DNA of 64,000 nucleotides from Hepsetus odoe (GCA_017165825.1 CM029376.1:17031190-17095189), one strand, 5' to 3'. Shown: positions 36,519 to 49,282, counted from the first letter of the stretch. A program made the numbers and translations. The notes: generated from the sequence alone by a model not told the origin.

Positions 36519-37579
36519 TACAATGAACTGCACAGCAACATGCAGAGGGTGTTCAGGGCTTTCACAGGGTGTTGAGGGTTTTCACCCACACAATATATCT
36601 TGTCTATGCCAAATGTCAAATCACATTTTTTTTTTCTATATTTTTTTTGTAAAACTGCTTGGCTTCTTTTTCAAGCAAAAAAATGTTTTCATGTTTCATG
36701 TCAATCAAATAACCTCTTTTTGGACTATTCTCATTTCCCAAACAAAAAATCAGTCCTATACGGAGGCCTTGTGTCTACCAGTTCTTTGGAAATTTCTGTG
36801 ATATTAACAATAAACTTGTGTACCCCAGCTAGACTTGGATAAAAACGACTGACTATTCAAAAGTACTTTATAGAAAAGGGCAAAATAACATATTTTCAAC
36901 CAACAACACATCAGTCCTGTCCTTGCAAAGGCTCATATCTATAGGAGAGAGTTAGTGTCAGGAACGTCATGGGCTGCCATTAGCCTGTGTATTCATGGTG
37001 GAACAGAACATTGCTGTTAAAAGGAGTTAAAGGCCAATCCCAAGGCAGCAGAACCTGTGGTGTTAAAAAAAAATATCAAGCAACATTGGACCTTTAATGC
37101 CTGTAACGCTAACAAGACTCACTGGGCAATGTGTGGAAAGGAGCTTCATTCCTTTGGCTGAGGCCGGCTTCTCAGCCAGATCTCCAGTGAGGCTGCAGCA
37201 GTAGAGGTCAGGTCGCCCACGTGCGCTCTAATTGGGCTGACGGAGAGTGAGCATTGCCACAGGGCTCTGCCTGTAAATAAAGATGAACCAGGGAGGAAAG
37301 ACTGGAGGAGAGATTGTGTTATGCTAATGCAAGCTTGCTCATGTTTCTCTGTTTTAATGTTTTTCTCCCTCTCTCGGCCTCTGTCACCTTGGCCTCAGCA
37401 AAGCTACTCCAGCCGACAACACTCATAATTTACAGAACATCAACATTGTGTTGGCAAGTATGACATTTCCAGAAGTTTGCTTGATATCTTGCCTCTGCCT
37501 TGGAAGCCCCAATGTTAACCAGCCTTTTGGTTTAATTAAAAAAAGTCAATGTGGATCATGTTACTGTCAGTCAACTGCG

Positions 37580-37601
37580 TTTTTTTTTTTTTTTTTTTTT
37601 T
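37580..37601. repeat. poly(T) tract
   Basis: A run of T inside otherwise unique DNA. Confidence 0.85.
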
Positions 37602-38089
37602 CTCTCAAATTGCTGTGACTTTTGGGATAGGCAGTGAATTAACATACTGCATAAGAGTTTCAATCTCCCATGAAAGGATATGTCACTGATGCTTAGCCAG
37701 TTGGAATGCCAAAGCCTGCTCACAGGATGACTGATATGATATTTATGCTTGACTGGAAACCTGAATGCATTTCCTGAGTCAGTCCAGGTCTCTCACGCTG
37801 TCCGCAATGATGAGCTGAAGTTGCTGGTGACCTTCATAAAGGGACAATCAGAGGACAATCTTTCGAGTCAACACAACGTGCCTGTGTGTGTGCGTGCACG
37901 CGCTCCAAACATCTGTGCAAAGTGTGAAAATCAAAGGCGTGATCTCATTAGTCTCGACAGTCACCACTCAGTTCTCCATCTATCTCCACGCACAGAGGAA
38001 GCAACATCCACTGCAGGGCTGTCCGTCGATGCCTGACCGAAGGGTCCACAAATTCCCCATTAACAACACGGCCGCTCTGTTCACAGAGG

Positions 38090-38175
38090 CGTGATTACAT
38101 TGCCAATCTGCAATCCATTTACATCCTCTGTGTGCTCTCTGGATGGTGTTTTGCAGGAGTGCAGGCCAGAGGGGA
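38090..38175 (+). repeat. dispersed duplication, copy 1 of 2
   Basis: TGATTACATTGCCAATCTGC, AATCCATTTACATCCTC, GTGCTCTCTGGATGGTGTTT and GAGTGCAGGCCAGAG recur in order at 38600-38685. Both copies are in the same orientation and about 510 bp apart. By eye about 80 percent of positions match. No transposon family is recognised. Confidence 0.8.
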
Positions 38176-38599
38176 TGGGGAACAGTTTTCTACAGGTTGT
38201 CTCTTTAATTTTCTTTGGTATTGTTAATGCATGTCTGCATTATTCATTTAACCCCAGAATGATTTTGAGAAAAGCCTAGAAAAAAGCCTAGAAATAGTAT
38301 AACAGCAGGCTTGGCTGTTGCACAGGTAACTTGTAGTAATGCACACTTTTATAGAGTGTACAGAAGTACCACCATAGGTTTGCAGCTTTGATTTGTCTAA
38401 AGAACCTTTCAACAGAAGTGTCTAAATGAGTGTGAAGAATATTTTTTTAAAGATTTGTCTGCCAAGAGGAGGGTAAGCGAGTAAAAGCTTGCTTGAAATA
38501 ATGCTAAAATGTAGATGAACTAACCTTTTTTCACCTCTTAAACTTTACATTTTGAGATTTTAAAATACAGCTCTCATCAATGATGTGCCCCCTGGGGAA

Positions 38600-38685
38600 G
38601 TGTGATTATTTTGCCAATATACAATCCATTTACATCCTCCCTGTGCTCACTGGATGAGGTTTTGCTGAAGTGCAGGTCAGAGAGT
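38600..38685 (+). repeat. dispersed duplication, copy 2 of 2
   Basis: TGATTATTTTGCCAATATAC, AATCCATTTACATCCTCC, GTGCTCACTGGATGAGGTTT and AAGTGCAGGTCAGAG match copy 1 in order. Apart from one small frame difference, the two copies translate to similar short peptides, which reflects the DNA similarity and not coding. Confidence 0.8.
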
Positions 38686-39546
38686 AGAAAGAACAGACTC
38701 TCATCTGCCATAGCAGAGGCATGCAGACGTTCTCTGCTAGGCCATATAATACCACTCCAGCAGCCACGGGCTGTGGGAGAGTAAAGATAACCAAAGAGCT
38801 CTCAATGCAGCATCGCTCCCAGAGCTGACAGAACAAGAACAGAGAACAAAACACATAATGCTCTACATGATTCCACTGAGGTATCTGAGCTTTCAGGAGT
38901 TCAGGCGTCAAAAACATGAAAAATCTGCAAGACCTTGGCCATATCTAAAGGAAGAATAATCGCATAAAGAAAGAAGGATAAAGACAGAGAAAGGGAGAAA
39001 GAAAGAAAGAAATGTTTAATAAAAAAAGCACATAATGAGACAGGGCTGCAGAGTTACGGAGCAGGAATGTGTACACAATGCACCCTAATGCATTCAAGCC
39101 ACAGGCACACACACGGACGGCTGTGTGCACGTATAAGACATAAAAATATGTAATTGCACCTAGACCTCCTCATACCCATGATTACTAACTTAATGTTCTC
39201 ATTCAAACAAACCCTTTAGCCCTGCACTTTGTTTAAACTGTCATTCCGTGAGCTTGGTCTTAATAAAGTGTTGAACTACCACCATGCTGATGAAACTTTG
39301 ATTGCTATGATAACCCCAGGCTTTGAGCTGTGCTGTTCAGGAGTGAATCCCAGTTGTGGACTGAAATGTCACTCAAACAGAGCACCAAAATGCAACATAT
39401 GCAGAAACCACATGTGTGGCAGAGCAAATGGGAAAACCTGCACACTGGTGGTTTAGATGCCGCACTCCAAAGCATGCAACTGATTTTTTTTTTCTAATTA
39501 TAAAGGTAACCTGAGACATTATTAAACAACCTTTAGACAGCCTTAT

Positions 39547-39598
39547 GCTAATTTGCATACATACTTGTTATAGCTAATTTGCATACATACTTGTTATA
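39547..39598 (+). repeat. 26-bp tandem duplication containing octamer motifs
   Basis: The unit GCTAATTTGCATACATACTT plus GTTATA is repeated twice, head to tail and identically, at 39547-39572 and 39573-39598. Each unit contains ATTTGCAT, the canonical POU/Oct octamer, at 39551 and 39577. Confidence 0.9.
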
Positions 39599-40645
39599 AA
39601 TTGACATAATTTACATAATTAGTTACCACTGACATTTAACATTTCAAATATGACTCAACAGAAACGTTGAATGAGAATGTTATTTGTTTTCTTCAAATAT
39701 TATATTTTACTTGCAAACACAAGTGGTATCGACTGAAAGGTTGCAATTAACAAAAAGTGAGAGAACAAGTTGGAAGGTAATCAGTGCAGGAGGCAACAGA
39801 GTGGACAACACTGAAGAAATCACACGAATGGGCAGCAGTGTAGAGGGCAACAGTGGATGGCAGGAAGATGCCAAGCAAACACAGAGTTGCACAGAGACTG
39901 TACTTTTGCTGATGATAATGTTTCAACACCAGGTCAGATAACCGCTCCCTCCCCCTGAAACCAGAAGGTGAATTAAGCACCGTCACACCTGCAATCTACA
40001 GTGCTAATGGATATTGATGGAGTCACTCAGTTAAACAGGGAAACAATTAGATTGCTCCCTGTGCCAGCCTCTCAACTCCAGACAATTACAGAGGACTCGC
40101 CTGGTCCGGCTTTTAGCACGTTCTACATCACAGACGGAGTCTTCGTCCATACATAAGTGCACTTCCCTTCTCACCAGGGCTCGAAAAGGGGGACTGAAAC
40201 TCATTATAGGAACAGCGGGGAAGGATGGCACCGCCTCAGGGACTTATAATCTTACCTACACTGTGGACCGCGGGGCTGCTCAGAGCTGGAGAGTGCCCTA
40301 TGCTCCGCTGAGCACCCTGGGCTATTGAGCACTTACAATGTGGCCTACAATATGTGATGTATTTGAAGGAGTAATGTAGGGGCGGGGAGGAGAAGGGGAG
40401 CAGTGAATGAAAAGTAAGTTTCTATGAAAGACAAGAAGAGCAAATAGGACACAGAGAACAAGAGTGGCTGGGAGGTGCACTGCTATGTGAGGCAGAAATT
40501 CACCGACAGGGAGCGAGAGAGAGGCCGAGAGACACCAGGTGTTTCGTTAGCCGCTGGGGCAGTAGCAGTAAGGGAACAGGAGGAGACATCATCTCTGTGT
40601 TGTGTTGTGTAGCCTGGGGCTGTGGAACGATTCTGCGTGTATTGC

Positions 40646-40714
40646 TGTATGTGTGTATGTGTGTGTGTGTGTGTGTGTGCACGTGCACACTTCAGCACAC
40701 ACACACACACATAC
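40646..40714. repeat. (GT)n/(CA)n inverted microsatellite with hairpin potential
   Basis: GTATGTGTGTGTGTGTG...TGC at 40655-40680 faces GCACACACACACACACATAC at 40695-40714 across a 14-base spacer. The two arms are complementary over about 20 bp, so the strand can fold back on itself. Confidence 0.9.
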
Positions 40715-41511
40715 AGGGGCTGCAGTTTTTCCGGCGGTGACAGCTCGTCCTCTGTGGGACACCTTTCACATCAGATGTTTACACTCAGGTGACCCAAACC
40801 CCCAGAGAGAAAGCGGCCCTAGTCAGCAAGGCTGATCCAGCGGGATAGACAAGCTTCACATAAGAAAATCCCCAGCCTGCTTTATTCATAAGCCCAGTAC
40901 TTTCTAACCACACACTGCCTTCATAATTGATACCACCTCGGTGCCACAGCTTGGGCACCTCTCCGCAAAGAAATGCTGTGTGTAAAATCTGCCTCCCCGT
41001 CCAGCAGCAGCAGCTGAGCCCTAACGTCGGCTGAGCAGCGAGCCTGCTCTTAGGAATGGAGCCAAAAGCTGCCAAACACACTCGACCTGGGCTTCAGATG
41101 TCCCAATTTAGCTGTTTACGACTGTACTTCGGGACGAGGCCACCTGCTCAAGAGAAATCTGTAATAGATTTTTCAGAATAATTGTACAGGTAACCAAAAC
41201 AGAAATGCAATGACAGAAGAAGAAAGATGATGAAGAAAACAGCCACTCTGAAGGCTTTATAAGTGTTCTATGAGGTCCCAAAGAGCTATGGAAGTTTTTT
41301 AGGTGCTCACTGTTAGTTCTTTAAAAGGTTCTTTTGTAAAAAGATTGACCTAATTTTGATGGCAAGCATTTTTCGTATGTCACAGGCTGTGGAAATTGTA
41401 ATTGGTAAGTCTTTACATTTTTAACCATTCATTTCCTGTGCTGTTTGTTTGTCATTTTGCTTATACATTTTATGTATTTGTAACATTAACCATGGCATTT
41501 TGATGCAATTC

Positions 41512-41618
41512 AGGTGGACTGGTCGTGACCTTTTGCCCTGTGAGAGCTGAGATAGGCTCCAGCACCCCCGTTACCCTTGGGACAAGTAGCTATGAAAATG
41601 AGTTAGTGAGTGAGTGAA
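41512..41618 (+). mobile_element. L2-like retroposon tail fragment (family C)
   Basis: AGGTGGACTGGTCGTGACC, GAGCTGAGATAGGCTCCAGC, ACCCTTGGGACAAGTAGC and a final GTGAGTGAGTGAATA match the tail of the fish SINE/L2 repeat in order. The rest is missing. Confidence 0.75.
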
Positions 41619-41629
41619 TATGACATGAA

Positions 41630-44600
41630 CACATTAGGTTCCCCACCAACACAACCATTTAGGGATTTGTTAATTAATCTAAAGATAAAAATTTAAATTC
41701 TGGCAATACTGCAACCAGTGTGTAATTGGTCTGTACACTTGGCCCTTGTAGTCTGTAAGTGGCTAGGTTGTACTGGAAATCTAAAAATGTTCATCACACA
41801 TTTCGTTTTGAAAGTTTTTGAAAGCAAAAGATCTGCAAAGATACCTTAAAACCCCCATATTGTCTTAAAAATAAAATCTCTGAAATGAATATTGGCCATA
41901 CATTAGACCATTTGTCTTTGTGAAGGTGCTTTGAATTGATTTAAATATAAGAATGTTTTCACTTTTACTTTTTTTTTAAGTGGTATAAAAGTTGCTTGAG
42001 GGAGCCTTGTTAGCACCCTCTTAGCACAGTTTTTTAGGAGCAAAAAAGGAATTCTTTTAATTGTTTAAAGGTTGCATCCAAAATAGTCACTGCAAAGCCT
42101 AATACATTGCTTTACTTAGTCTAGATTAGCAAGGACATTAGCAAAGTAGATGGTGCTGAAGTTCCTAACAGCTAATGTTATCAACACTATAGATCCAGAT
42201 TAGAAATCAATAAGACCAAGCAGCTTGTTTTCAAGTTCACATCCAGAGTGTGATGTAACCAGCTTAATGGCTTCTGTATGTGTAAGGCTGATGGCCACAA
42301 GCCTTTCAGACTTATTCATGCAATACCAAGTATCTCTCCTATAACACACTAGAGAGGAACTGACCTTTATCAGGGCCATTCCATATTCATTCACAGCAAG
42401 GACTAGGTGTAAGAACTGCATGTACACACTCTCCCATGCCCACAGGCTATGAAAAGATGAATAGGGGATGCGTGTTGAACATACATACATAGAGACTATC
42501 TACATGCCTGCCCTCTGACCGAGACATCGAATCAATGAATGAACAAGCTTGTACCTGCTCACCAACAGGTACAGGCCTTTTTATTAGTGAACATCCTTAC
42601 CATTAGGACATGCATGTTAAAGAGCTCGCTCACCACTGTACCACCCAGAACCCGAAAGAGAAGCAGCACCTCCAGCCACTGAAATTGGTAAAACAGTCAT
42701 TATGTCAGCAGAAGAGGATAATACATTCGTTCATTACAACGATCCCAGTATTCTCCTGATTGTAACAGGTGCTCTGAGGGGAGTTCAGATAACAATACCC
42801 TCAATATGTAACACTGGGGCAAATCAAAGAACAAGGGAGACAGCTACAGAATGGCTTCAGTTAAAATGGCACCAAGATAGATATAATTAGGCACCCCATG
42901 CCCAGGTGCCACAGAAAGTTGGGCATTGCCTCTGGGAGTCCTGTTTAAGTGACATTCCCCTTATTTAAGGGCTAGCTATATATTACAAAATCTTCCCTGA
43001 AACATGGAAAGAGCTCATCCTGGAAGGCCTCATTTGAGCTTAATTCGGGGAACAACTCCAACATCAAATAAACCAACATTCTCATCAGAAGGAAACGTTC
43101 CCTGCAAACTGCTGACATAACATCAAACCCAGCAGAGCTTGACGTCGCCCCCCCCCCCCTTCCCAAACACACACACAGAAACACTAACACATGTACACCC
43201 ACACACACTCACACATGCATAGAGAGCTTGATAAAATTCCAGCAGGCTGAAGATTGTCTGCTTAACCTTGCGGGAGTCATAAGTGGCATTGATATGCAGG
43301 GAAAATATGAGGAGACTGGGGCGGCTTAAACAAAGAAGCACTATGCATTTGTAATGAGTTTTTCACGTCCAGGTCTTTCCACAGTTCAAAAAGCTAACAG
43401 TTTCTTGCTCGAGTGGCGAGGAGTGCATGCCTGTTGGGTGTTCATGTGCTTTGTTGAGCGGGAAACAAAAGAGCTGGGCTTTGCGCTCGGTGGGTTCAGT
43501 ACATATTTTATGTCAAGAGTGCTCTTCACTGCAAATTGGAAACACACAAACATAAAAAGCACACATACTGACACGCTGCTGATGCATGCTGGCTAGCCTT
43601 TCTCACCTCCAGTAAGTAGTCAGTGGAGCATACAGCTTGCGCTGCAGAAAGCCTGGCGTAAGCGCCCGCATTACTGAAATCACTTTAAAACATCTCAACG
43701 CACGGGGTGTCCTGAAAGAGCTGACTGCATTACACTGAAGCCCAATCCAGCCAGTGTATTCTGCAGTGGCTCTAAGGAGCTTTGCCTTGCATGCTGAGAC
43801 ACTGCGATATAGGCTGTGGTGATGCACAGGAAAAGGGGAGGAAAAAAAAAAAAACATTCATGCAGACATATAATCCCATGATCCGATTGGATGTGGGGTA
43901 ATATAATGAAGACGAAGAACATGCTCCATCTAAATGAAATAGTTTTTGACTTGAGGGAGCCCAGTGGTGTTGTGTGAAGCTTCTGTTTTTAAATGAAATT
44001 GCAGCTCAGCCTGGTAAATTAATTACGTTAGGCCAAACGCAGGCCAATTCAGCAGAGGATTTGGGTGTAATAAAGGATTTGCAGCATAAAGATTTAATCC
44101 TACAATCAAAACCGTTGTGTTCTGTTGCTGATAGTGAGGTACTAAAGCCCTCTGCACTGCCAAATAAGCACAAACACACAAGGTTCCCGAAATGGTCTGT
44201 AATCAAATGCAATTTATCACATTGTCTGTGGTATAACGGTCGTTGGCCACATGCAGGTACCTAAAAATATGTTTTTATTAATGTTTTATGTGGTTAAGGC
44301 CATTACACTAAATAACAAAAGACAGTTTCCCTGACATTTTGAAAATTTGCGCTATAATGTATGTTTTACATTTTCCAACTCATCTCTCTATGGCAAAAAC
44401 CAGAGCCCCGTGGACGCATCCGTTTACTGTATATACATGCTTATATATATTTTTTTTTCTTATACCTCATGATGTTTGTGTTTTTATGTCAAAACCATTA
44501 CATTACAATTTTCCAACCTCCCTATAATTGGAATAAAACTGGCAATTTTCATCACTGTGCCATTACAGCTGAAATATGCAAACCATGTTCTGATTGGATG

Positions 44601-45150
44601 AGCTATGTAGTGCCTGATTCAAAAAACTGTATGAACGGCTTAGGCTGTTATAGAATGAACAGATGAATATATTGAAATGCATTGGGTTTTGCGTCCTCTT
44701 TGGCTTGCAGCTTAATTATGTATATGGAATGTATGTAATGGGGAGTGAAAGTTATGTTTTGAAACGTAAACTGTGTTTGCCTACTGCAATTTTATTTAAA
44801 ATAAAGCTACAAAAAAGGTTGTTTTTTTCATGATTTGACACTTTAAATTGCATTCTACTGAACAAGTAGACAGGAGAACAAGCAGATGAAGCTCAGGGTG
44901 AGAGTGAGAGTGAAGGTCTAATGAAACGAGGATAGTGAAGCAGGAGGTGCAGCGGATTAGCAAGATGGACACAAGGGCAGCTATGAAGAGGTATATGCAG
45001 GTGGTTGGTTAGAGGGAGAAAGATGCAGAGGAAAGAAATATACAAAGAAATAGAGAAGGATTGTTACTTGTTCCGACCCCTATCAGGATTAGTGAAAGAA
45101 GAATAATAAGAACAAAAAAACATTTATCTCCTTGCAATAAGGAGTTACCA
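41630..45150. other. unique-looking stretch, no gene seen
   Basis: Contains AT-rich DNA with many TAATTA-like cores around 44.0-44.2 and 44.5-44.8 kb, of the composition often seen in conserved enhancers. No coding signature is visible. Conservation cannot be judged from one sequence. Confidence 0.45.
43149..43159. repeat. poly(C) tract
   Basis: A short run of C, followed by an imperfect CA-rich stretch (43166-43215). Confidence 0.85.
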
Positions 45151-45186
45151 GTGTTGCAGTTTGAGAACTGCTATGCAAAGCATGGA

Positions 45187-45401
45187 CAGCGGTGGTCTAG
45201 TGGTTAGGGAGTTGGTCCACAGATCGGAAGACTGTGGGCTTGATTCCCTCACCACTAGGTTGCCCAAAGGTGCCGACCCCGTCACTGCTCCCCGGGCGCT
45301 TTCCAAAGGTGCCCCCTGCTGTATGGGTGAAGCGCAGAGATCGAGTTTCATTGTGTTGTGCTGTGCTGCGTTTCACAATGATGAGAAGTCACTTTCAGTT
45401 A
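45187..45401 (+). mobile_element. tRNA-derived SINE (family A), most complete copy
   Basis: It starts CAGCGGTGGTCTAGTGGTTA with the A-box match TGGTCTAGTGG, has the B-box-like GGGCTTGATTCCC, then CACTAGGTTGCCCAAAGGTG, GTCACTGCTCCCCGGGCGCT, GTGCCCCCTGCTGTATGGG and ends TCACAATGATGAGAAGTCACTTTC. It is the best reference in the window for this family. Any ORF through it is non-functional. Confidence 0.87.
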
Positions 45402-46212
45402 AATATAGTTCTTCCTTTTTTTTCCCCAAAAAGCACTATGTGCCAGACAAGTGCTGCAATAAAGTTTCTGTATACCAAAATAAACAAGTTGTCTTTTTTT
45501 CCCCTTTTAACTATCTTTCACAATCGTGACCAGCATTCAAATTTAACGCTCAGGCCTCACTGAAGTAGAATCAAAACGCATTCAAATAATATCATCAAGA
45601 AAACAATTCACAATCTGATATTATAGTTTGGTATTATATCTAGTCTAATCACAAGATAAAATGTATATACAGCATGTGTGAATATTGTGCTTCTGGATAT
45701 AGGCCTTCTACATGGATGCTGCTCTTACAGACTATTCTTGGAGTATTCACCAAAGCACCAGAGGGAAACTGTATCTGGCGCGTGTGAGTGCTGCGTCTTC
45801 CTGTGGTTAATGGCAGTAAACAACAGCAGAGCACCTTATGTCAATCCTGCCTTCCAGCCAGCACAGAGGGCAATGCTGTATTTACCATGAAGCAATGTTC
45901 CCAGCTTGACATGAAACTCAGCAATATATTTCTCATCGTTTCAGCAGCACTCTTCCCCTGGTTATAGTTTCATCTCTTCTTGAGCTCTACTTCTTGAGCA
46001 GATATGTTGATGCATCACAGAACCACCAGCAGCTTTGGGTCTATATCTAAGGGTTCTTAAATCTTGCTTTCTTTTAAATCAGTAGGATTTGGAGATCAGC
46101 ATGTCAGTTTAAAGGGCATACGTAACTAGATTAAGACTGGGCAAGACTGCAGTAGTTTGGTAAACCTATTTTTATTTCTTTCAATTAAAATTTTGATATA
46201 GTGGTACTGAAA

Positions 46213-46454
46213 ATGTGGATGAAGTTGAGAAGGTTGTTTTGGTTTAGACATGTCCAGAGGAGAGACGAGGATTATATTGGGAGGAGGATGTTGAAGATGG
46301 AGCTCCAGGAAAGAGGAAAAGAGGAAGACCTAAGAGGTTAATGGAGGTGGTGAGAGAGGGCATGCAGACAGTCTGAAGGAGGAAGATGTAGAGGACAGGA
46401 AGAAACAAACAGTTGATCCTCTGTGGTGACCAGGAACAACCGAAAAAGGAGAAG
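46213..46454 (+). pseudogene. non-LTR retrotransposon ORF2 carboxyl-terminal fragment
   Basis: The plus-strand frame from 46215 reads WMKLRRLFWFRHVQRRDEDY then IGRRMLKMELQ, the (W)xGHVxRR type end of fish LINE reverse-transcriptase proteins. A one-base deletion then shifts the GKRKRGRPKR-type segment out of frame. The fragment ends GACCAGGAACAACCGAAAAA, matching the usual 3' untranslated end of such elements. It is a dead 5'-truncated copy; the exact clade is not decided. Confidence 0.8.
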
Positions 46455-48199
46455 ATTATATCTGATAATATGTATAATATATATGTTATTAGATATTATT
46501 GGCTTCATTATAATATCTTGAGCTGGCTGAGGAACGACTATTGAGTTGAATTCAGTGAAGCAGACAGCATCACTAAGCACTGCCAACTGGCTCTTACCTA
46601 GCACTGATATACGGTACGATTAGGTGCTATATAAGCCAAGGTCAAAGGTTACAATAAAAGTTTGGACTAAAGGCTGTCTGGTACCTCTACAGGTAGGCTT
46701 CATTTAAAAAAAAGAAAAGAAAAAAGAAACTTAGCTTTCTTTACGAACCCCAGCATGGATTCTAATTCAGAACCCCTCCAGCACTTTCTACAATGCCACA
46801 TTTAAGAAAACTGCCATGAGCATGCTCACCAACTGCCACCCACTTTTGTGAAAGTTCTGGCAAAGATCTTAATGTTAAATATTGAAATGCAGCTGCGAAA
46901 AACCTATGCAAATGTTAGATTGACTCATTTTTTGATAAACTGAAACTATTGCTCATATTTCACCTACTGCTTGTGCATGGCTTTACAGAAACTGCTTGTT
47001 CTGATTCATTCCCTGAGCTCAACAGCCTATTAGTAGCAGGAACCGAAGTCAGTGCCCAGCAAGTAACACTGTGGAGGAAGATTAAGAGTGAGGGTACTAA
47101 CCTCATAGCAGCACACCTGCAGCCAGGCTTTGAAGCTGATTTACAGATTGAAGGCCACCCTCACATGGAGAAAAACATCAAGGGCCCCATTTCGCTCTAT
47201 GACTGCCTTTCACATCGTATTGTACTGTATTAACTGAACAATAATTCATGAGCCACTCTTTCGTTGAACATAAAATAACAATTATTTATATTCTGTGGCA
47301 GCCTTAACTTAAACCTAAACCTGAAACCTAAAAGTCCAGATATACGAATTAAACTTAAATATAAACTTAAATACCAATCATCTTTTTGCACAGTATTGTA
47401 CTGAATGAGAAAAATCCCATAAAAACAGGCGTTAACACCGATATTAACCATCGCATGGTGTACTTTATTATTAATTTCTACTTTGTAGCTCACTTTCACT
47501 TTCACTTTCCATCTCCGTTTAGTCCCATACATGGTGGATGCCTGTTTTAAACTGCCCTAGAAATATTTTCTGAAACGTACCCATGCAGCCACATACAGGA
47601 AATGAACATACTTGGATTTCCTTGGTGATATAATGCAATAATATCTGTGTACATCATTGTTAAGAAAAATGTTTTCCTCCGAAAGGGTAAAGTGCTTTTC
47701 AGTCACACGCCTGAAGTCATCTGGGGGGGTTGGTCTCATTCACAAGAGAGTAGTGATTATTGCTTATCTTCCTGAGTGTTCATTATTCCCATCCTTTCAA
47801 AGTCTCTCTCTTCCCCTCTGTCTTTCTTTTTCTCTCTCTCTTTCACTCTCCAGGATCTAAAGATGTATCTCTGAGTGAAGAGAGGATCTTGGCATCAGTC
47901 CCCCTCAAATGCAGCCTCATGCAATCACCACCAGAGAATATTTAAATATTTAACAATTGAGGAAAAAAAAGGTTAACAGTTATTACAAAGCATGTTTCTT
48001 ACAAAAATATTCTGTGCCAAAGTAACATTTGAGTGAAAGTTGATTTCATTTAAGTGTACAGTCTTGTGTATATTGGAAAACTGTACAGTATGTCATAAGC
48101 TAAGAAGAATCAGTTGCTGTCAGGCCTAACTCACTCAGTCCTGCTCTATGAGAAGGCCGACTGCTGTGTCTCTATAGGCCAGACAAGGATGCACACAAA

Positions 48200-48210
<11 letters not shown>

Positions 48211-48240
<30 letters not shown>

Positions 48241-48260
48241 ACACACACACACACACACAC
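48211..48260. repeat. (CA)n microsatellite with one GA interruption
   Basis: About 24 units, preceded by the CpG-containing alternating tract GCATGCGCGC. First of four arrays within about 1.1 kb. Confidence 0.96.
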
Positions 48261-48394
48261 TAATTCAGGCAAGCAGTCTCGACATTGTGAGGGCCGACAC
48301 GATCCTTTGTGATCCGATCTGATCCGATCCAATCTGACAGCCGCAGGAGCCCTCCTGCTTCTCCACTCATCCCCCTGACAGCTGCAGTGGAGTG

Positions 48395-48396
<2 letters not shown>

Positions 48397-48452
<56 letters not shown>

Positions 48453-48468
48453 CACACACACACACACA

Positions 48469-48500
<32 letters not shown>

Positions 48501-48514
48501 TACACACACACACA
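48397..48514. repeat. long interrupted (CA)n array
   Basis: About 118 bases of CA repeats with TA interruptions at three or four places. It is the longest CA array in the window. Confidence 0.97.
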
Positions 48515-49201
48515 GAATGACCTGCTGGCCTATAAAGCCAGTGACATGAATGTAGAGAAAATCGGCAAGCTGGACATTAAGTAAAAATAGGCTGTAATAG
48601 ACAGAAAGAGAGTGAGGCAGGCTTTGGGTGGGTAGGGTTAACACGGAGATGAATTTTGCAGTACTAGCTGTTTTAAAGGTGAGCCTAATGCATGGTAATA
48701 AAACTGAGCAGGTGTAAAGTGTAAAGCTGCATAATGATATAATATACAGAAGAGCATGAGGTACAAGTTACATGACCCTGAACTGACAGTTACGGCAGTC
48801 TTATTAATCTGACAAATCCCTCAACAGTTTTTCTGCCCACCAGCACGCCTTCTTTCCTGCTCTCCCTCTCACACATAGAGGCCACTGTACACTATACTTT
48901 CAGAGTAGTACGAAAATGTAATGTTATTTAATTAGAAAATCTAAAAGGTAGTAATTTTGGTACGTGCAAACATAAATATATTTTGAACCAAAGTAATGTT
49001 AGAAGATTGTTTGGGTCCATTTGGTAGGAATGTCCTCACAAAGACACAAGTGGTTTTCAAATGGTGAAAAAAAAAGCTTTGACATCAGCGTTTCTGTTAC
49101 ACATCACCGTTTCTCTTTGACGTTCATAATCTACTTTGTGTTATCTGTAAACCAAATGTGCAAAAAGCTTTACATCCTCATCCACATATTCCAGGCACAG
49201 G

Positions 49202-49278
<77 letters not shown>

Positions 49279-49282
49279 TGTG
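49202..49282. repeat. interrupted (GT)n array
   Basis: Two GT blocks separated by GTGATGTG, ending in a second GTGATGTG. The strand sense is opposite to the CA arrays just upstream. Confidence 0.96.

Noticed and set aside
40785..41081. 98-codon minus-strand frame in a GC-richer stretch
   Set aside because: No domain is recognised and no splice or promoter context was found. Composition alone explains the open frame.
46949..47233. 94-codon plus-strand frame with a hydrophobic start resembling a signal peptide
   Set aside because: The opening MLIFHLLLVHGF is short and AT-driven, the remainder matches nothing known, and there is no partner exon.
48135..48644. Several Cys/Val-rich frames around 48.1-48.6 kb
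   Set aside because: They are translations of GT/CA repeats. No real protein is implied.
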